A DNA stretch of 7,516 nt, taken from assembly GCA_012800995.1 (NCBI GenBank), contig JAAZIH010000106.1, positions 1 to 7,516 of the forward strand, in the 5' to 3' direction. This document shows, one piece after another, positions 1 through 5,480 of this stretch. Positions within the stretch are counted from its first letter, which is position 1. Every line of letters begins with the position of its first letter. Below the pieces are notes generated by a model. It was not told where the DNA came from, made no database searches, and was given only the letters and a program-made list of their open reading frames with translations. This DNA comes from Chloroflexota bacterium. GTDB taxonomy: Bacteria; Chloroflexota; Anaerolineae; Anaerolineales; Anaerolineaceae. The translations under genes and the position numbers were made by a program.

Positions 1-267
1 CCTGGCGCGGACTTGGTTTCTCTGGCCATTATCGTTCCACAGTTAGGTCTCCCCATTGAAAGCATTGCTATCTTCGCCGGTGTGGGTTGGTTCGTTGGCG
101 CCTTGCGCACCATTCTGAACGTCGACTCGGATATCTTCTCAGCAATCCTGGTAGCAGACAGCGAAAACGAGCTTGATCGAGAGCTTTTCAAACGTACTGC
201 TGAAAATCCAGACTATGTCCCACAAGAAACTGTGATAGAAGAAGATCCAGCATTATTAGATAAGTAA
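1..267 (+). CDS. Dicarboxylate/amino acid:cation symporter (SDF family), C-terminal fragment
   Basis: The reading frame is open from base 1, so the gene begins before the window; only the last 88 codons are present. The fragment covers the end of transmembrane segment 8 and a short acidic, hydrophilic tail. The motif RTILNVDSD matches the family's RTxxNVxxD signature, and the following LVADSENELD resembles the IVAKTEKELD tail of the archaeal transporter GltPh. Members couple uptake of dicarboxylates or amino acids to Na+ or H+ in the cytoplasmic membrane. The Arg and Asn of the binding signature are kept. The two Asp that precede the Arg in GltPh (Asp390 and Asp394 in its numbering, aligned from memory) are both Gly here, so the substrate may not be a typical acidic amino acid. 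A terminator follows, so it is probably transcribed apart from the lysine operon. The family call is firm and the substrate is unknown. Confidence 0.85.
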   Translation, partial: PGADLVSLAIIVPQLGLPIESIAIFAGVGWFVGALRTILNVDSDIFSAILVADSENELDRELFKRTAENPDYVPQETVIEEDPALLDK

Positions 268-285
268 GTCAGAAAGAGTGGTGCT

Positions 286-351
286 ATGACTATCAATAAA
301 ATGCTCAACGATAAACGACTGGAAATTTTAGCAGACTTGGGGGAAGTCTAA
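286..351 (+). CDS. Possible small ORF of 21 codons downstream of the symporter
   Basis: An ATG-to-TAA frame encoding MTINKMLNDKRLEILADLGEV starts 18 nt after the symporter stop, with a purine-rich stretch (AGAAAGAGTGG, 271-281) just upstream. It ends 45 nt before the terminator, so it would share the symporter transcript. I recognise no family. It could be a small hydrophilic protein, the remnant of a decayed gene, or chance. A frame of this length is expected by chance, so confidence is low. Confidence 0.22.
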   Translation: MTINKMLNDKRLEILADLGEV

Positions 352-396
352 CAAGAATTCCGGAGAATAGAAAACATTTGCTTTGATGTTAATTTT

Positions 397-429
397 GCGA
401 GTAGGGTACAAAACCCTACTCGCTTTTTT
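397..429 (+). terminator. Intrinsic terminator of the symporter unit
   Basis: A perfect 11-bp stem, GCGAGTAGGGT (397-407) with ACCCTACTCGC (413-423), encloses a 5-nt loop and is followed directly by six T (424-429). This is a textbook Rho-independent terminator. It separates the symporter transcript from the lysine operon. Confidence 0.93.
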
Positions 430-512
430 CGCTATTTTATGGCATTAATTACATTTTTTGCCTGTTAATCCTGGAAAAATGATTTTCACAGGAGAAAACT
501 TCACGAAAACCC

Positions 513-541
513 TTATCAAGAATTGAATTTACGGCTATAAT
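513..541 (+). promoter_or_regulatory. Sigma-70-type promoter of the lysine fermentation operon
   Basis: The -10 box is a perfect TATAAT (536-541). A -35 box TTATCA (513-518, four of six matches to TTGACA) lies at the ideal 17-bp spacing. The start point would fall around 547-549, about 30 nt before the riboswitch aptamer, so the whole aptamer is transcribed. No better -10/-35 pair is visible between the upstream terminator and the aptamer. The start point itself is inferred. Confidence 0.65.
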
Positions 542-578
542 AACTGTGACTCGTTAAGAGTTATTTTACAATTGAAAC

Positions 579-743
579 TCAATAGAGGCGCGGCGGATCG
601 TGTAGAAACTTTGTGTGCTTCAGGACTGAAGAAAGAATCGAATTATCCGTCGCCGAAGGGCCAAAAGAGAGTCCTCTCTTCGGCCTTGGTGTGCCGGTCT
701 AAGAACGTGCCACTGTCATGTGTGAACATGGAGCGCTATGTGA
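579..743 (+). promoter_or_regulatory. Lysine riboswitch (L box) aptamer
   Basis: The conserved core blocks of the lysine aptamer appear in order: ATAGAGGCGCG (582-592), GTCGCCGAAGG (649-659), CTGTC (713-717) and GGAGCGCTATG (730-740). These closely match the Bacillus subtilis lysC leader as I recall it (ATAGAGGTGCG, GTCGCCGAAGC, CTGTC, GGAGGGCTATC). Helices can be drawn: P1, 579-585 with 736-743 (7 bp, G740 bulged); P2 base, 592-598 with 645-651; P2 tip, 619-622 with 627-630; P3 base, 657-662 with 682-687; P3 tip, 665-670 with 675-680; P5, 717-720 with 727-730. The P2 loop AGGACT (622-627) is fully complementary to the P3 loop AGTCCT (670-675), which is the family's L2-L3 kissing interaction. 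P4 (about 691-712) can be drawn only imperfectly. The aptamer senses free L-lysine in the nascent mRNA. It lies upstream of lysine degradation genes, not synthesis genes. Confidence 0.93.
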
Positions 744-773
744 ACGTATAAAATCACATAGCGCTTGTTACTT
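732..773 (+). terminator. Expression-platform hairpin: probable lysine-relieved terminator
   Basis: A perfect 12-bp stem, AGCGCTATGTGA (732-743) with TCACATAGCGCT (754-765), has a 10-nt loop. The tail is TTGTTACTT, only moderately U-rich, so it is a weaker terminator than the one at 397-429. The 5' arm contains the whole 3' strand of aptamer helix P1 (736-743), so P1 and this hairpin exclude each other. I infer that the hairpin forms without lysine and blocks transcription, and that lysine-stabilised P1 prevents it. A second small inverted repeat, CTTGTT (764-769) with AACAAG (781-786), follows and stops before the kal ribosome binding site. I see no downstream partner for 754-765 that would make the hairpin an antiterminator. 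Confidence 0.62.
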
Positions 774-793
774 AAGAAACAACAAGCCCGCAA

Positions 794-798
794 AGGAG
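794..798 (+). promoter_or_regulatory. Ribosome binding site that fixes the kal start
   Basis: AGGAG lies 6 nt before the ATG at 805. The kal frame runs open back to an ATG at 718, but that codon lies inside riboswitch helix P5 and has no ribosome binding site, so 805 is the start. None of the leader hairpins covers this site, which favours transcriptional over translational control by the riboswitch. Confidence 0.85.
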
Positions 799-804
799 AT
801 GAAA

Positions 805-1191
805 ATGATCGAATCAACAATCAGAATTAGAATCGGTGCCGAAAACGCCCATTATGGCGGTGGTCTCGTTGATGGCGCCTTTATGCTCAAGCTTTTTGGC
901 GACGTTGCCACAGAGTTGCTTATCCGCCGTGACGGTGACGAAGGCCTCTTTAGAGCCTATAGCAATATCGAGTTTAATGCCCCGGTCTACGCTGGCGACT
1001 TCATTGAAGCCAAAGGCTGGATTGAAAGCGAAGGCAATACATCCCGCAAGATGGTTTTTGAAGCCTGGAAAGTCATTGCCCCCAAACCCGAAATATCCGA
1101 TTCAGCTGCCGAAGTCCTTGAAGAACCCATTTTGGTCTGCAAGGCTGAAGGCATCTGCATCGTTCCCAAAAACAAACAACGCTTTAACTAA
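805..1191 (+). CDS. kal: L-3-aminobutyryl-CoA ammonia-lyase
   Basis: This encodes 128 residues, the usual length for Kal. The enzyme eliminates ammonia from L-3-aminobutyryl-CoA to give crotonyl-CoA, the last pathway-specific step of lysine fermentation, in the cytoplasm. The protein is a small single-domain hot-dog-fold type: [13 protein letters not shown] near residues 14-26 precedes the central helix, and alternating strands follow ([17 protein letters not shown], where the hot-dog sheet continues). No signal peptide or membrane segment is seen. Assignment rests on length, these motifs and its place directly before kce and kdd; I do not name catalytic residues. It is the first gene after the lysine riboswitch leader, and kce starts 18 nt after its stop. 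In isolation it could be mistaken for a generic thioesterase-like hot-dog protein. Confidence 0.88.
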   Translation: MIESTIRIRIGAENAHYGGGLVDGAFMLKLFGDVATELLIRRDGDEGLFRAYSNIEFNAPVYAGDFIEAKGWIESEGNTSRKMVFEAWKVIAPKPEISDSAAEVLEEPILVCKAEGICIVPKNKQRFN

Positions 1192-1209
1192 ACGGAGGAA
1201 ACAGATAAT

Positions 1210-2043
1210 ATGTCAAATAAAGTTATCATTACCGCCGCCATCAGTGGCGCGGAAGTGACCCAGGAAATGAACCCCATGGTGCCCTACACCGTGGAGGAAT
1301 ACGTGCGTGAAGCCAAATCAGCTTACGACGCCGGCGCAGCAATTATTCACCTGCATGCCCGCTGGGACGATGGCACGCCCACCCAGGATCGCGAGCGCTT
1401 TCGTGTTTTGATTGACGCTATCCGGGAAGCTTGTCCAGATGTCATCATTCAGCCCAGCACCGGCGGCGCGACGGGTATGACTGCCGAAGAACGCTTACAA
1501 CCCACCGAGCTGAACCCCGAAATGGCAAGTCTTGATTGTGGTACGCTCAACTTTGGTGGTGACGAAATCTTTGTCAACACTGAAAACATGATTATCGAAT
1601 TCTCCGCGCGCATGAACGAACGTGGCATTAAACCTGAACTGGAATGCTTTGACAAAAGCCACATCGATATGGCGTTACGCCTCATCCGCCGTGGTCACAT
1701 TCTGCCACCCCATCACTTTAACATCGTTTTGGGTGTCAACGGTGGCGCGACCGGAACCCCAAGAGACCTTTTGTTCCTGGTCGAATCCCTGCCTGAAGGC
1801 GCCACCTGGACCGTCTCTGGTGTTGGTCGCACACAGTTGCCCTTGACCTTTATGGCTTTAGCCATGGGCGGGCACATCCGCGTGGGTTTTGAAGATAACC
1901 TGCAATATACCCGTGGCGTGAACGGCGAAAGCAACGGACAGTTCGTTGAACGTGTCGTGCGTCTCGCCAAAGAATTAGGACGCGAAATCGCCACACCAGA
2001 CGAAGCCCGCGAGATCTTGGGCATGCCCGCTCGAAAACAATAG
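1210..2043 (+). CDS. kce: 3-keto-5-aminohexanoate cleavage enzyme
   Basis: This 277-residue cytoplasmic enzyme belongs to the BKACE (formerly DUF849) family. It converts 5-amino-3-oxohexanoate plus acetyl-CoA to acetoacetate plus L-3-aminobutyryl-CoA. It is a Zn-dependent TIM-barrel enzyme. The metal ligands are visible as His47 and His49 in IIHLHAR and Glu228 in RVGFEDN, with the adjacent Asp229 and Arg224. These match the zinc site and catalytic residues reported for the Cloacamonas acidaminovorans enzyme (His46, His48, Glu230, Asp231, Arg226, recalled). Glu15 (ISGAEVT) and Ser83 (QPSTGG) also fit the family. The N-terminal VIITAAISGA is the typical first barrel strand. GGAGG at 1194-1198 serves as ribosome binding site, with 11-nt spacing. 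Only 14 nt separate it from kdd. Confidence 0.96.
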   Translation: MSNKVIITAAISGAEVTQEMNPMVPYTVEEYVREAKSAYDAGAAIIHLHARWDDGTPTQDRERFRVLIDAIREACPDVIIQPSTGGATGMTAEERLQPTELNPEMASLDCGTLNFGGDEIFVNTENMIIEFSARMNERGIKPELECFDKSHIDMALRLIRRGHILPPHHFNIVLGVNGGATGTPRDLLFLVESLPEGATWTVSGVGRTQLPLTFMALAMGGHIRVGFEDNLQYTRGVNGESNGQFVERVVRLAKELGREIATPDEAREILGMPARKQ

Positions 2044-2047
2044 GAAT

Positions 2048-2051
2048 GGAG
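2048..2051 (+). promoter_or_regulatory. Ribosome binding site that fixes the kdd start
   Basis: GGAG lies 6 nt before the ATG at 2058. An in-frame ATG at 2046 overlaps this site, lies 2 nt after the kce stop and has no ribosome binding site of its own. The 2058 start gives MAKGNKYGAHRVIEP, which fits the family's usual N-terminus. Confidence 0.75.
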
Positions 2052-2057
2052 ATAAAA

Positions 2058-3092
2058 ATGGCAAAAGGTAACAAATACGGCGCGCATCGCGTTATAGAAC
2101 CCAAAGGATTATTACCCCAGGCTGCACATAAAATTGATAACAGCCCTGAGATTTACGACAACGAAATTCTCATTGAAGTTTCTGCCTTAAACATCGACTC
2201 AGCAAGCTTCACTCAGCTTTGGACTGCCTCGGAGCAAGACAAAGATACCGTCAAGCAAATGATTATGGATATCGTCAATGAACGAGGCAAAATGCAAAAC
2301 CCAGTCACCGGATCGGGTGGGGTTTTGATGGGCAGCATCGCTGCGATAGGTCCGGACCTCAAAGACCGTGACCTTAAAGTGGGTGATCGCATTGTCACTC
2401 TGGTATCGCTTTCTTTGACCCCCCTAAAATTAGAGGAAATCTATGAGATTCATCCTGACATTGACCGTGTGGATGTCAAAGGCACCGCTATCCTCTTTGA
2501 AAGCGGCATTTATGCCAAACTTCCAGATGACATGAGCGAAGCCCTTGCCATGGCCGCATTGGATGTCGCTGGCGCGCCTGCTCAAACCGCCAACATCGTC
2601 AAGCCTGGTGATTCCGTGCTCATTCTTGGCGCGGGTGGCAAAAGCGGTATGCTTTGTGGCTACGAAGCCATGAAGCGTGTTGGTCCAGCTGGCAACGTGG
2701 TGGGCATGAGTCGTAACAACAAATACGAAGAACTTTTGCTCAGCAATAAGCTGGTGCATAAATACTTTGTCGCTGATGCTGCCAGCCCTGTTGACGTGCT
2801 TGAAAAAGCGCTTGAAGCCAACGACGGTAAGGAATATGACGTTGCCATCAACGTTGTAAACATCCCCGGTACGGAAATGTCAACCATTTTGCCCGTGCGC
2901 AACGGTGGATTGGTTTACTTCTTTAGCATGGCAACCAGCTTCACCCGTGCCGCGCTTGGCGCTGAGGGCGTTGGCAAGGACGTTTCGATGATTATCGGCA
3001 ATGGCTACACCAAAGACCATGATTTGGTCACCCTGGAAATCCTGCGTGAATCGCCCGAATTGCGCAAGATTTTTGAACAGAACTATCTTTAG
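2058..3092 (+). CDS. kdd: L-erythro-3,5-diaminohexanoate dehydrogenase
   Basis: This encodes 344 residues of a medium-chain dehydrogenase/reductase-like enzyme. It catalyses NAD(P)+-dependent oxidative deamination of L-erythro-3,5-diaminohexanoate to 5-amino-3-oxohexanoate, releasing ammonia, in the cytoplasm. The N-terminal half is the catalytic GroES-like part (KYGAHRVIEP at the start, then GSGGVLMG and VGDRIVTLVSLSLTP). The Rossmann domain has the nucleotide-binding loop LGAGGKSG, with Gly191, Gly193, Gly194 and Gly197, followed by a helix and VVGMSRN. The substrate is specific to this pathway, and the gene lies between kce and kamA, so the assignment is secure. The start was moved 12 nt inward from the longest frame because of the ribosome binding site. 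kamA begins 12 nt after its stop. Confidence 0.95.
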   Translation: MAKGNKYGAHRVIEPKGLLPQAAHKIDNSPEIYDNEILIEVSALNIDSASFTQLWTASEQDKDTVKQMIMDIVNERGKMQNPVTGSGGVLMGSIAAIGPDLKDRDLKVGDRIVTLVSLSLTPLKLEEIYEIHPDIDRVDVKGTAILFESGIYAKLPDDMSEALAMAALDVAGAPAQTANIVKPGDSVLILGAGGKSGMLCGYEAMKRVGPAGNVVGMSRNNKYEELLLSNKLVHKYFVADAASPVDVLEKALEANDGKEYDVAINVVNIPGTEMSTILPVRNGGLVYFFSMATSFTRAALGAEGVGKDVSMIIGNGYTKDHDLVTLEILRESPELRKIFEQNYL

Positions 3093-3104
3093 TAAAGGAA
3101 TAAG

Positions 3105-4376
3105 ATGAAAGCCGAAGATAAATATATAAACAAAGCTGGCATCGCGCGAAGGCAGGAACTCTTCCCCGACGTGCCTGATGAGAAGTGGAACAGCTGGCAC
3201 TGGCAAGTGGGCAATCGTATTTCCGACCTTGAAACGCTCAAGAAATACATCCCCCTCACCACAAAAGAAGAAGAAGGTGTTAAAAAAGCCCTGGAAAATT
3301 TCCGAATGGCAATCACCCCTTATTATCTGAGTCTCATCGACCCTGACGACCCACATGATCCTGTGCGCGCGCAATCAGTGCCGGTGGGTGCCGAAGCTTA
3401 CCGCAGCCCTGAAGACTTGGTTGACCCTTTGGAAGAAGATGGCGACTCACCTGTAACCGGTCTCACACACCGCTATCCTGACCGCGTACTCTTCCTCATC
3501 ACCGACATGTGCTCTATGTACTGTCGCCACTGCACGCGCCGCCGCTTGGCTGGTCAACGCGATGGCGCCCGCACCCTGGCTGAAATTGACGCCTGCATCG
3601 ACTACATCCGCGATACACCTGCCGTCCGTGACGTGTTGCTCTCGGGCGGTGATGCACTTTTAATAAGTGATGATAAATTAGAGTACATCCTCAAAAAACT
3701 ACGCGAAATCGACCATGTTGAGATTATCCGCTTAGGCACGCGCACGCCCGTGGTCATGCCCCAACGCATTACGCCGGAACTGGTGGCAATGTTGAAGAAA
3801 TACCACCCGGTATGGCTTAACACACACTACAACCACCCCAACGAAATCACCCCCGAAGCTCAAAAGGCATGCGCCTTGCTGGCAGACGCGGGCATACCGC
3901 TGGGCAACCAAAGTGTGCTCTTGCGTGGCGTAAACGACTGTGTGCACACGATGAAAGACCTGGTTCACGCTTTGGCGTATATCCGTGTGCGTCCTTACTA
4001 TATCTACCAGTGCGATCTTTCGCTGGGTATCAGCCACTTCCGCACGTCGGTCAGTAAAGGCATTGAGATTATCGAGGGTTTGCGTGGCCATACCTCCGGT
4101 TATTGTGTTCCCACCTTTGTTGTGGACGCTCCCGGTGGTGGCGGCAAGATTCCAGTTCAGCCGGAATATCTCATTTCGCAAGGTACGCGGCATGTTGTTT
4201 TACGCAACTTTGAAGGCGTTATTACGACCTACACTGAACCGGAAGACTACAAAGACAACTGTCATTGCGCGGAATGCAACAAAAGTCAAATCGGTGTTTC
4301 TGGATTATTAAGTGGCAATCAAACCACGCTTGAACCTGAGGGTCTTTTGCGTAGCCGTCGAAAAAGGAAGGATTAA
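3105..4376 (+). CDS. kamA: Lysine 2,3-aminomutase
   Basis: This 423-residue radical SAM enzyme converts L-lysine to L-beta-lysine, the first step of the pathway. It uses a [4Fe-4S] cluster, S-adenosylmethionine and PLP, and is oxygen-sensitive. The cluster motif is CSMYCRHC (Cys136, Cys140, Cys143). PLP would bind Lys348 in PGGGGK. Asp304 (QCDLS) and Asp341 (VVDAPGG) match the two Asp that hold the lysine side-chain amine. Cys279, Cys386, Cys388 and Cys391 match the structural zinc site. All of these sit at a constant +11 from the Clostridium subterminale SB4 enzyme as I recall its numbering (Cys125/129/132, Asp293, Asp330, Lys337, Cys268/375/377/380), so this is a true lysine enzyme, not an EF-P modifying or glutamate homolog. 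Its ribosome binding site is AAAGGAA (3094-3100). Confidence 0.98.
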   Translation: MKAEDKYINKAGIARRQELFPDVPDEKWNSWHWQVGNRISDLETLKKYIPLTTKEEEGVKKALENFRMAITPYYLSLIDPDDPHDPVRAQSVPVGAEAYRSPEDLVDPLEEDGDSPVTGLTHRYPDRVLFLITDMCSMYCRHCTRRRLAGQRDGARTLAEIDACIDYIRDTPAVRDVLLSGGDALLISDDKLEYILKKLREIDHVEIIRLGTRTPVVMPQRITPELVAMLKKYHPVWLNTHYNHPNEITPEAQKACALLADAGIPLGNQSVLLRGVNDCVHTMKDLVHALAYIRVRPYYIYQCDLSLGISHFRTSVSKGIEIIEGLRGHTSGYCVPTFVVDAPGGGGKIPVQPEYLISQGTRHVVLRNFEGVITTYTEPEDYKDNCHCAECNKSQIGVSGLLSGNQTTLEPEGLLRSRRKRKD

Positions 4377-4397
4377 ACCATTAATAAAACGGGTAAA

Positions 4398-4425
4398 GGA
4401 GCTCCGCCGAGAGGAATGGAGCTCC
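4398..4425 (+). repeat. Inverted repeat covering the kamB start codon
   Basis: Two copies of the self-complementary octamer GGAGCTCC (4398-4405 and 4418-4425) flank a 12-nt spacer and can pair into an 8-bp stem. The annotated kamB ATG (4416-4418) lies at the loop/stem edge. In mRNA the hairpin could mask or tune kamB initiation, or act as a processing site between kamA and kamB. There is no T tract after it, so it is not an intrinsic terminator. Confidence 0.55.
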
Positions 4426-5471
4426 TTGAACTGGCAGGGCTGAAAAACCTGCAAACCCTGGCGATTGTTGGCACCAGCAAAAATGCCGGCAAAACAACTT
4501 GCCTGAACCACATCATCGCCGCCTGGCGTGATGCCGGTATTGCACGCCCATTGGCTTTAACCTCCATCGGGCGTGATGGCGAAGACGAAGATGTGGTGAG
4601 CGGACGTGCCAAACCGCGTATTTACGTTTACGCTGGCACCTTGCTGGCGACCGCCGAAAATGCCATGCAGCGCAGTGACGTGCTTTTGGACGTACTGGCA
4701 TTGAGTGGCGTGCGCACTGCTTTTGGCGAAATCGTCATTTGCCGGGCGATAAGCGATGGCTACATTGAACTGGCGGGACCCTCTTCAGCCAGTGACCTTA
4801 CTCAAATTGACCAGCTCTTGCGCCAAATCGCGCCAGACTGCCTTTACATTATTGATGGCGCGCTCAGCCGGCGATCTCAGGCTGGTGGTGGTATCACCCA
4901 AAACATTATCCTCGTTACCAGTGGCGAAACGAGTGCTATTCCCAGTGAACTTGCTGAACATGTGGCGCACACCCTGGAACTTTTAAGCCTCCCTGAACTC
5001 AATCCGCAACAAAGGGATATGCTAAACGATGCCATTAGCCAATCACCCGATGCGCGTGTTATTAGCCTTGCCAGTAAAAACGGACAGACCCAGATTCAAA
5101 AGCTAAAATTGCCCACCCTATTGGGACATTCGTTCGAAATTGCCGCGCTCATCAGCGAAGGCATTCAGCACTTATTTCTGCGTGGTGCCATTACCGATGA
5201 AGTTATTAATGAACTTCTCAAGGATAAACATTTTCGTTATCTGACTTTATCGGTTGAAGATGGAACGCGCCTTTTTATCAATTCAAGAACACTTAAACGG
5301 CTGAAATCACGTAAAATTAACTGTGCTGTTTTGCAACCATTGCAAGTCAATCTCATCTGTTTCAACCCCAGCCGCAGTGATGGCGCGCCGGTTGACTCAG
5401 TCGCGATGCAAACAGCCTTACGCCAGGTGACCAATATCCCGGTACTCGACCTGGGCACAGCTTTGGTATAA
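4416..5471 (+). CDS. kamB: Lysine 5,6-aminomutase reactivase subunit, P-loop protein (KamB)
   Basis: This encodes 351 residues. Near the N-terminus the segment AIVGTSKNAGKTT (residues 16-28) is a P-loop with a Lys four residues before the GKT Lys, as in deviant Walker A motifs of SIMIBI-class NTPases, so it should bind a nucleotide. SIGRDGED (about residues 50-57) follows. The rest is not recognisable by motif. Homologs sit between kamA and the MutS-like gene in lysine fermenters, and current nomenclature calls them the KamB subunit of a lysine 5,6-aminomutase reactivase. The likely role is helping KamC swap damaged cobalamin out of KamDE; this rests on context and naming, not on residues seen here. 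The start is uncertain: the ATG at 4416 has no well-placed ribosome binding site and lies in an inverted repeat. An in-frame ATT at 4380, 8 nt after AAGGAAGG (4364-4371), would add 12 residues. kamC follows after 9 nt. Confidence 0.82.
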   Translation: MELLELAGLKNLQTLAIVGTSKNAGKTTCLNHIIAAWRDAGIARPLALTSIGRDGEDEDVVSGRAKPRIYVYAGTLLATAENAMQRSDVLLDVLALSGVRTAFGEIVICRAISDGYIELAGPSSASDLTQIDQLLRQIAPDCLYIIDGALSRRSQAGGGITQNIILVTSGETSAIPSELAEHVAHTLELLSLPELNPQQRDMLNDAISQSPDARVISLASKNGQTQIQKLKLPTLLGHSFEIAALISEGIQHLFLRGAITDEVINELLKDKHFRYLTLSVEDGTRLFINSRTLKRLKSRKINCAVLQPLQVNLICFNPSRSDGAPVDSVAMQTALRQVTNIPVLDLGTALV

Positions 5472-5480
5472 GGAGATTGT

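Noticed and set aside
461..492. Imperfect inverted repeat CCTGT...ACAGG with an inner GAAAA/TTTTC, upstream of the promoter, as a repressor site
   Set aside because: The arms are short, separated by an 8-nt one-sided bulge and AT-rich inside. Such repeats arise easily by chance, and no regulator gene or second copy is present.
539..565. Inverted repeat AATAACT (539-545) with AGTTATT (559-565) around the transcription start, as an operator
   Set aside because: It is only 7 bp, AT-rich and partly made by the -10 box. The riboswitch already explains control.
718..804. Extension of kal upstream to the ATG at 718
   Set aside because: These bases form riboswitch helix P5, the 3' strand of P1 and the expression-platform hairpin. 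There is no ribosome binding site at 718, while AGGAG is well placed for 805, which also gives the normal Kal length.
2880..3374. Long minus-strand ORF (164 codons) across the kdd/kamA junction
   Set aside because: It is antisense to two well-identified genes, has no recognisable domain and no convincing ribosome binding site. The other long antisense and out-of-frame ORFs in the operon are likewise shadows.
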